Shown: positions 46,455 to 51,165 of the stretch, one piece after another | Position numbering within the stretch: the stretch's first letter is position 1 | Layout of the letters: each line of letters begins with the position of its first letter | From: Gammaproteobacteria bacterium | GTDB taxonomy: Bacteria > Pseudomonadota > Gammaproteobacteria > Tenderiales > Tenderiaceae | Length of the DNA: 51,165 bases | NCBI GenBank assembly: GCA_024277755.1 | Contig: JAJRUN010000067.1 | Span: 1 to 51,165, forward strand | Direction: 5' to 3' | Program-made: the position numbers and the translations under genes | The notes under the pieces: model-generated | Seen by the model: the letters and a program-made list of their open reading frames with translations, nothing else | What the model was told of the DNA's origin: nothing | Database searches by the model: none

Positions 46455-46613
46455 GAGACCTTTGCACGATACAATCACGAGTAAAAATGGCTAATTATTC
46501 TCCTGCTTTTCGTTATAAAACTTGTCAATAGCTCGCTATTAACTGCATTTTCTGCCTCAATCAGAAAAATATTAGCTCATTTTTATTTCGCACCTGTATC
46601 GTGCAAAGGTCTC
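46455..46613. mobile_element. 159-bp MITE with 19-bp terminal inverted repeats and AAAT duplication
   Basis: The ends are perfect inverted copies: 46455-46473 reads GAGACCTTTGCACGATACA and 46595-46613 is its reverse complement. Imperfect pairing continues inward through TAAAAATGGCTAAT versus TAAAAATGAGCTAAT, so most of the element can fold into a hairpin. It is flanked on both sides by AAAT (46451-46454 and 46614-46617), a target-site duplication. It has no coding capacity. The GAGACCTTTGCA ends recall IS5-type elements, which I cannot confirm here. Confidence 0.85.
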
Positions 46614-46615
46614 AA

Positions 46616-47350
46616 ATGGCAAAGACAAAGGTAAGTGTAACGATGGCCAATAAAATTATTGATCAGCTTGATCCGGCCTGGAAAGCACATTTTGAACATG
46701 AGTTTTCACAGGAGTACATGCTCAAACTGCGTCAGTTTATAAAGACTGAAATCAAAAACGGCGTTGTGGTTTATCCGCCGAAGGATCAGTGGTTCAAAGC
46801 CTTTTTATATACCCCCTTTAATGACATTAAGGTGGTGATTGTCGGGCAAGACCCCTATCACGGTGAAGGGCAAGCCCACGGTTTGAGTTTTAGTGTGCCC
46901 GACGGGGTCAAAGTTCCGCCTTCGTTGCGCAATATTTACAAAGAACTCAGTCGTGATTTAGGTATGACTACTCCAAACTCCGGCAACCTGGAGGCCTGGG
47001 CCAGGCAAGGAGTTTTGTTATTAAATGCCTCATTGACCGTGCGGGCAGCAGAGGCTAATAGTCATAGCCGGCAGGGCTGGCTGAGGTTTACCAACGCCTG
47101 CATCAAACAAATTAATGAACATAAACAGGGTGTGGTGTTTTTAGCCTGGGGCCGTTTTGCCCATGATGTTTGTGCTGTGGTTGATACGGCTAAACATTGT
47201 GTTATTAAAACCTCACACCCCAGCCCGTTAGGGGCCAGCAAAACAGGTCGGGACTTTAGCGCCTTTTTAGGCTCGGGATGTTTTTCGTTAGCCAACGAAT
47301 ACCTGATAAAACAGGGCCAGCAGTCTGTTGATTGGTCATTAGCCCATTAG
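46616..47350 (+). CDS. ung: Uracil-DNA glycosylase
   Basis: Ung removes uracil from DNA. From ATG 46616 the product has 244 residues with the catalytic water-activating motif GQDPYHGEGQAHGLSFSV, LLLNASLTVR, FLAWGRFAHDV and the HPSPLGA loop. The ATG overlaps the right AAAT duplication of the MITE. The AAAGG at 46605-46609 that fits as ribosome-binding site lies inside the MITE end. Other in-frame starts are GTG 46601 (inside the element) and ATG 46643. Before the insertion the ATG would have touched the TAA of the upstream gene (TAAATG). Confidence 0.95.
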   Translation: MAKTKVSVTMANKIIDQLDPAWKAHFEHEFSQEYMLKLRQFIKTEIKNGVVVYPPKDQWFKAFLYTPFNDIKVVIVGQDPYHGEGQAHGLSFSVPDGVKVPPSLRNIYKELSRDLGMTTPNSGNLEAWARQGVLLLNASLTVRAAEANSHSRQGWLRFTNACIKQINEHKQGVVFLAWGRFAHDVCAVVDTAKHCVIKTSHPSPLGASKTGRDFSAFLGSGCFSLANEYLIKQGQQSVDWSLAH

Positions 47351-47365
47351 AGAGAGAGCCATCCT

Positions 47366-48052
47366 TTGCATAAAAAACTAGCCAAATTTCTAGCCTCCAA
47401 AAAACGCCCTGAGGGCACAATGAGCCTGCCTGAGGTGTACGGTTTTTTGTTCGCTGTCTGTACTGCGCCTGAGCCGGTTGCAACGGAGGAATGGATGGCG
47501 GTGGTGTTTAATGGCCAGGCACCTGCTTACAAAAATGATGAGAAACGGGCCAAGATTGAAGCGGCGTTATTAGAGGTGTTTGCAGAGGTTGAGGCACAGG
47601 TGCAGTTAGAAAAACCACCGTTGCCGGAAATTATTGAACTGTTGCAAACGCCTATTGAGAATGTCAGAAATGGAGCGCCACTGGCCTTTTGGTCGGATGG
47701 TTTTTTTGATGGAATGGACTGGCTGGAGGATGTCTGGAACGTCAGCCTTGACGCAGATGCGGAGAAGGTCTGGAAAGACACTGTTAAGGTGCTGACTCAT
47801 TTCTCTCATCGTGATGCAGCGCGTGAATTGAACCGGGGCGTTGGCGACAATTGGCTCTCAGATGAAAGACTGGCTGAGGTGCGTTTAAACAAACTGGCTG
47901 AGGCGATGGCAACGTATGCCCAAATGGGGCGTAGCTTATCGCAAACAGCCGCAAATTCTCAGCCCTATGTACGCGAGATCAAGCTCGGTCGTAATGATCC
48001 CTGTTTTTGCGGCAGCGGCAAAAAATACAAAAAGTGTTGTATGAATCTGTAG
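47366..48052 (+). CDS. UPF0149/YecA-type protein with SEC-C zinc motif
   Basis: The 228-residue product has an N-terminal UPF0149-like helical domain ([18 protein letters not shown], then [18 protein letters not shown]) and a C-terminal SEC-C metal-binding motif ([18 protein letters not shown]), as on SecA and YecA. The SEC-C motif usually binds zinc and contacts ribosomes or SecB, but the role here is unknown. TTG 47366 is preceded by GAGAGAGAG; an alternative ATG at 47420 preceded by GAGGG would remove 18 residues. It lies 15 bp after ung. Confidence 0.87.
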   Translation: MHKKLAKFLASKKRPEGTMSLPEVYGFLFAVCTAPEPVATEEWMAVVFNGQAPAYKNDEKRAKIEAALLEVFAEVEAQVQLEKPPLPEIIELLQTPIENVRNGAPLAFWSDGFFDGMDWLEDVWNVSLDADAEKVWKDTVKVLTHFSHRDAARELNRGVGDNWLSDERLAEVRLNKLAEAMATYAQMGRSLSQTAANSQPYVREIKLGRNDPCFCGSGKKYKKCCMNL

Positions 48053-48075
48053 TCAGTTGTGAGATTAAATTAATA

Positions 48076-48768
48076 ATGCGCCTGGATAAATTTGTCAGCC
48101 AAAGCCTTGGCATTACACGTAAACAGACAAAACAGATTTTACGCCAACAGCTCATTAAGGTGAATGGTGTGCCCGAGTGTCGAGCAGATCAACAGGTCGA
48201 TGCCGACACCAACGTCACCTTTGAGGGACGCCGTCTGCATCCGCCCGGGCCGCTCTACTTTATGTTGAATAAACCAGACGGTTATATCTGCGCCACCAAA
48301 GATAGCCGCCACCCCACGGTGCTGGATTTAATTGACGAGCCTCGCGCGCATACCCTGCATCCGGTTGGCCGACTTGATATTGATACCACCGGTTTGGTGT
48401 TGTTAACCGACGATGGTCAGTGGAGTCACGGCATTACTTCACCTAAACGGCAAAAAACAAAACGCTATCTCGTCCACCTGGCTGAGCCATTGATCGACGG
48501 GGTAGAGCAACAATTCGAGGCTGGCATTATGCTTGACGGTGAAAAGAACCCCACCTTGCCTGCGCAACTCAAACGCCTCAGCGCCACCGAGGTGGAACTC
48601 TGTATTCAAGAGGGGCGCTATCATCAAGTCAAACGCATGTTTGCCGCCGTGGGAAATGCCGTTACTGCGCTGCATCGCCAGGCCATTGGCCCCATTAGTC
48701 TTGATGATGACCTGGCCATTGGCGCTTACCGTGCGCTAAGTGAGGCAGAGGTGGCGTCTTTACGGTGA
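48076..48768 (+). CDS. rsuA: 16S rRNA pseudouridine-516 synthase RsuA
   Basis: RsuA makes pseudouridine 516 in 16S rRNA. From ATG 48076 the product has 230 residues (E. coli: 231), starting MRLDKFVSQSLGITRKQ (S4 domain). It has YFMLNKPDGYICAT, the catalytic Asp in GRLDIDTTGLVLLTDDGQWSH and EGRYHQVKRMFAAVGN. The frame is open upstream to 48007 inside the previous gene, but MRLDKF is the family start. It shares a short gap with the UPF0149 gene. Confidence 0.96.
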   Translation: MRLDKFVSQSLGITRKQTKQILRQQLIKVNGVPECRADQQVDADTNVTFEGRRLHPPGPLYFMLNKPDGYICATKDSRHPTVLDLIDEPRAHTLHPVGRLDIDTTGLVLLTDDGQWSHGITSPKRQKTKRYLVHLAEPLIDGVEQQFEAGIMLDGEKNPTLPAQLKRLSATEVELCIQEGRYHQVKRMFAAVGNAVTALHRQAIGPISLDDDLAIGAYRALSEAEVASLR

Positions 48769-48895
48769 TCCTGGATTCCGTATTTGACCGCTTCATTCTA
48801 ATGCTAAGGCGTTGCCATGAAAGAAATTAAGCTCGAATTGCTTCTTCACCTGCTGGGTGAACCACGCTTCACCACGCCCAATTACGGATTCTAGG

Positions 48896-49930
48896 ATGAG
48901 CCATGACAATGCCCTAACGCTGTTGTTGGACATGCTGCGCAGTGAGCGTGAGCCCTGCCTGTGGATTGCCGACGAGCATGTTGCAGGCATTCAGAAAATC
49001 CCTGTTAACCCGGTTGTTGAGGTGATCAGTAATCGCTTTGATGTGGCCGATGCATTATCAAAGCAAGGCTGGAACAGTCATTTTTCCGACCTGGATTTTA
49101 ACCATATTGATGATGGCAGCTTAAGCGCCGTTTACTTTCGTCTGGCCAAAGAAAAAGCCCTGGTCAATCACGTTATCAACCAGGCCGCAAGAATTCTAAA
49201 AACAGGCGGTCAACTATTCATTAGTGGCGAAAAACAGCAGGGCATAAAAACCTACACCAAGAAGGCGGAGCAGTGTCTGGCAGGCAAAGCAGAGATAAAA
49301 AAACATGCCAATCACTACCTCGCCAGCATCAGCCGTGGCCAGCTACCAGTCACATTGCTTGACGATCAAAGTTACCCGCTGTTGCGCAGCAGCTTGCAAT
49401 ACGAAGGTATAGATATTTTCAGCAAGCCGGGCCAGTTTGGCTGGAACAAACCGGATAAAGGCAGTGTTCTGCTGGCACAGCAGTTTGCTGCAATTCAGAT
49501 CAACAACCCCGGCACGATTTTAGACCTGGGCTGTGGTTATGGCCTGTTATCACTGGCCGCCCATCGACAATGGCCAGCCGCCGAAATCACCGCCACAGAC
49601 AATAATGCCGCCGCACTGATCAGTTGCCAACAAAACTTCAACCAGCAAGACATCAGCGGTGACGTGATTGCTGACAACTGTGCAGCCGCTATTACAAAAA
49701 GGCATGATCTTGTGCTCTGCAATCCACCTTTTCACCAAGGCTTTGCTGTTGAAAATGATCTTACTGAACAATTTATAGCAACTGCATTCCGGCTATGTAA
49801 CCCAGCCGGTTGTGCGTTGTTTGTTGTTAACGCCTTTATCCCTTTAGAACGCATTGCCAAAAAATATTTTAAACAGCAGCAGCTGCTCGGTAATGATGGA
49901 CGCTTTAAACTCTTTAAACTATTCAATTAA
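48896..49930 (+). CDS. rsmC: 16S rRNA guanine-1207 N2-methyltransferase (RsmC-like)
   Basis: This is a two-domain SAM-dependent methyltransferase of the RsmC/RlmG group. From ATG 48896 the product has 344 residues (E. coli RsmC: 343). The N-domain is degenerate, and the C-domain has the SAM motif ILDLGCGYGLLSLAA near residue 208 and the catalytic NPPFHQGF near residue 278. GRFKLFKLF near the end fits RsmC. GTG 48857 is an alternative start adding 13 residues. RlmG cannot be fully excluded. Confidence 0.85.
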   Translation: MSHDNALTLLLDMLRSEREPCLWIADEHVAGIQKIPVNPVVEVISNRFDVADALSKQGWNSHFSDLDFNHIDDGSLSAVYFRLAKEKALVNHVINQAARILKTGGQLFISGEKQQGIKTYTKKAEQCLAGKAEIKKHANHYLASISRGQLPVTLLDDQSYPLLRSSLQYEGIDIFSKPGQFGWNKPDKGSVLLAQQFAAIQINNPGTILDLGCGYGLLSLAAHRQWPAAEITATDNNAAALISCQQNFNQQDISGDVIADNCAAAITKRHDLVLCNPPFHQGFAVENDLTEQFIATAFRLCNPAGCALFVVNAFIPLERIAKKYFKQQQLLGNDGRFKLFKLFN

Positions 49931-50227
49931 AAGATACTGCTGCTTTACCCTCATCTGAACTTTGTTTGATATGGCAGGTTGATTTTCAATAAATCGCTAT
50001 GAGCTTAGGCTGTATCCCTGTCTTGGCTAAAAAGATTCATGCAACAACAAAGTTAGTCGGTTAGTTTAGGTCTGTGTCGCGGATTTGATATCCGTTATGA
50101 TTAAGATATACATATAATAATTCCAATAAAGGCAATCAATGACCAACTTCGGTGAACACGTCAGTTTTATCTGGTCTATCGCAGAAATCCTGCGCGGCAA
50201 CTACAAGCAATCTGAATATTTACATCG

Positions 50228-50248
50228 TTCCCACGCTCTGCGTGGGAA
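50228..50248. repeat. REP palindrome 1
   Basis: TTCCCACGC and GCGTGGGAA form a perfect 9-bp stem around TCT. It is the leftmost of three related palindromes around the RAYT gene, 9 bp after the hsdM break. Confidence 0.85.
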
Positions 50249-50258
50249 TGCATCCGAA

Positions 50259-50293
50259 GACGCTCAGCGTCAACTAACACGGCGCAGAGCGCC
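50259..50293. repeat. Two small palindromes between REP 1 and REP 2
   Basis: GACGCT-C-AGCGTC (50259-50271) and GGCGC-AGA-GCGCC (50281-50293) are perfect short hairpins. A similar GACGC-GGA-GCGTC lies at 50877-50889 on the other side of the RAYT gene, so the flanks are roughly symmetrical. Confidence 0.75.
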
Positions 50294-50301
50294 ATAAGCG
50301 G

Positions 50302-50326
50302 GGTTCCCACGCGGAGCATGGGAACC
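50302..50326. repeat. REP palindrome 2
   Basis: GGTTCCCACGC pairs with GCATGGGAACC around GGA with one mismatch. It lies 15 bp before the RAYT ATG and shares its core TTCCCACGC with REP 1 and REP 3. Confidence 0.83.
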
Positions 50327-50340
50327 ATGAGGGGAAATGG

Positions 50341-50871
50341 ATGGGCCGAAGTCGATACACCATCACCGAGCCGGATAAGCCACATTTTCTGACTTATACC
50401 GTGGTGGAGTGGTTGCCGGTTTTTACCCGTCAGGAGACGGTGCAGATATTATTGGACTGTTGGCAATATCAACGTCAGCAGGGTTTACGTCTGTATGGTT
50501 ATGTGGTGCTGGAAAATCATTGTCATGTCGTGGTGCAGGGCGACAAACTTGATGCGCTGGTGGCGCGTTTTAAATCTTACACAGCACGAAAAATTATTGA
50601 CTATCTGCAAGCCAGGCAGGTTGACCCCATACTGAAACGCTTACGTTTTGCCAAGAAGGCACATAAACAGGATCGAGCATATCAATTCTGGCAGGAGGGC
50701 TGTCACGCCGAGCTGATTTTGAGTGATGATATGATGCGCCAGAAGCTGGAGTATATTCACATGAATCCGGTAAAACGAGGCTATATTGAGAAGCCTGAGC
50801 ATTGGCGTTATTCCAGTGCCGGGCATTATTTGGGTCATGGCGGTTTGCTTGTGATTGACCAGTGGCATTAA
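50341..50871 (+). CDS. REP-associated tyrosine transposase (RAYT)
   Basis: This is a single-copy HUH-like (Y1) transposase that mobilises REP palindromes. The 176 residues show the metal-binding HUH-type motif in ENHCHVVVQGD (His-Cys-His) near residue 60. The catalytic Tyr is in LEYIHMNPVKRGYI near residue 140, with the usual end HWRYSSAGHYL. GAGGGGAA lies just before ATG 50341. REP palindromes flank it closely on both sides. The gene looks intact. Confidence 0.93.
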   Translation: MGRSRYTITEPDKPHFLTYTVVEWLPVFTRQETVQILLDCWQYQRQQGLRLYGYVVLENHCHVVVQGDKLDALVARFKSYTARKIIDYLQARQVDPILKRLRFAKKAHKQDRAYQFWQEGCHAELILSDDMMRQKLEYIHMNPVKRGYIEKPEHWRYSSAGHYLGHGGLLVIDQWH

Positions 50872-50876
50872 CACTA

Positions 50877-50889
50877 GACGCGGAGCGTC
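50877..50889. repeat. Small palindrome after RAYT
   Basis: GACGC-GGA-GCGTC is a perfect hairpin that mirrors the one at 50259-50271 upstream of the RAYT gene. Confidence 0.7.
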
Positions 50890-50898
50890 ATGGGGTGT

Positions 50899-50921
50899 GT
50901 TCCCACGCAGAGCGTGGGAAC
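50899..50921. repeat. REP palindrome 3
   Basis: GTTCCCACGC and GCGTGGGAAC form a perfect 10-bp stem around AGA. The hsdR-derived sequence starts within a few bases of its right end. Confidence 0.85.
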
Positions 50922-50923
50922 AA

Positions 50924-51165
50924 TGGAAGGCGATGGTGGTGACACGTTCGCGCCTGCACGCGGTGCGCTACAAGCAGGCGTTTGATGAATACATTAAGGA
51001 GAAGGGCTATCGGGATATCAAAACGCTGGTGGCTTTTTCCGGAGCGGTGGAAGATCCAGATCTGAAGGAGGTCAGTTACACCGAGGCGGGCATGAACGGC
51101 TTTGGCGAAAAGGAACTGCCGGAGCGGTTCGGGTCTTCGGAATATCACACGCTGATCGTGGCGGA
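50924..51165 (+). pseudogene. hsdR: hsdR internal fragment, runs off the window
   Basis: The frame starting TGG 50924 reads WKAMVVTRSRLHAVRYKQAF and goes on with DIKTLVAFSG, YTEAGMNGFGEKELPERF and EYHTLIVA to the window end. This matches the second helicase-like part of HsdR, the restriction subunit of type I systems. The N-terminal nuclease and first helicase domains are missing: the fragment begins abruptly at REP 3, with no start codon or ribosome-binding site of its own. Whether the frame stays open further on cannot be seen. Confidence 0.8.

Larger units (their letters stand above)
50139..50297 (+). pseudogene. hsdM: hsdM remnant: first 27 codons of a type I methyltransferase
   Basis: ATG 50139, with AAAGG upstream (50128-50132), begins MTNFGEHVSFIWSIAEILRG and continues to QSEY (codon 27, ending 50219). 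This is the typical N-terminus of HsdM, the modification subunit of type I restriction systems. Directly after it the sequence becomes REP palindrome DNA and the frame stops at 50295. Normally another 450 or more residues follow. A consensus TATAAT at 50113-50118 may be the old promoter -10; no well-spaced -35 is seen. Confidence 0.8.
50220..50922. mobile_element. REP/RAYT island replacing the middle of a type I R-M locus
   Basis: The island comprises REP 1, two small palindromes, REP 2, the RAYT gene, one small palindrome and REP 3, bounded by hsdM codon 27 on the left and hsdR on the right. The rest of hsdM, hsdS and the first part of hsdR, which would normally lie between, are gone. Confidence 0.75.

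Noticed and set aside
50888-51148. Minus-strand 86-residue ORF opposite the hsdR fragment
   Set aside because: The plus strand carries clear HsdR sequence; the minus-strand frame is its shadow.
1-51165. CRISPR arrays, tRNA or rRNA genes, prophage
   Set aside because: I saw no regularly spaced repeats, no cloverleaf-like or rRNA-like sequence, and no phage structural or integrase genes.

Overview
The window looks like a chromosomal segment of a gammaproteobacterium of moderate GC content (roughly half, judged by eye). The main argument is gene order: glnD-map pointing left, then rpsB-tsf-pyrH-frr-uppS-cdsA-dxr-rseP-bamA-skp-lpxD-fabZ-lpxA-lpxB-(insert)-rnhB-dnaE-accA-tilS pointing right. This is the classical gammaproteobacterial translation / envelope / lipid A block. 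RdgC, RsuA, RsmC, MtfA, DbpA and a UPF0149 protein agree with that class. I cannot name the genus.

Region 1 (1-6408) concerns phosphate acquisition. It holds the 3' part of pstS with a strong terminator, then a Pho box in front of a large lipoprotein made of two tandem beta-helix-like units. An in-frame TAA cuts that gene in two. A second terminator and an overlapping pstC-pstA-pstB set follow. No phoU, phoB or phoR is in view.

Region 2 (6409-9319) has a cold-shock protein gene with its terminator, the DEAD-box helicase gene dbpA (TTG start) and a small secreted protein of unknown function.

Region 3 (9320-15014, minus strand) is the most interesting part. It is a tightly overlapping four-gene operon: a TolC-like protein fused to a glycoside-hydrolase-like C-terminal domain, a HlyD-type periplasmic adaptor, a zinc-ribbon (TackOD1-like) protein with a degenerate GGDEF domain that keeps an RxxD I-site, and a processive family 2 glycosyltransferase. 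I infer a cyclic-di-GMP-controlled exopolysaccharide synthesis and secretion system that uses a tripartite HlyD/TolC exit route. It recalls alginate (Alg8/Alg44), Pel (PelD) and mixed-linkage glucan (BgsA/BgsB), but has a different part list.

Region 4 (15181-19210, minus strand) has a rhombosortase-like rhomboid protease, glnD and map. Region 5 (19211-42533, plus strand) is the conserved housekeeping block. Between lpxB and rnhB sit a small lipoprotein and a GGDEF-EAL protein, the latter preceded by a sigma-28-like promoter.

Region 6 (42549-49930) has mtfA, rdgC (minus strand), a stand-alone receiver protein, an FKBP lipoprotein, a DUF445 protein, ung, a UPF0149/SEC-C protein, rsuA and rsmC. 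A 159-bp MITE with 19-bp perfect terminal repeats and AAAT target duplications sits exactly at the start of ung. Region 7 (49931-51165) is the wreck of a type I restriction-modification locus: the first 27 codons of hsdM, then an island of REP palindromes with a RAYT transposase gene, then an internal piece of hsdR running off the window.
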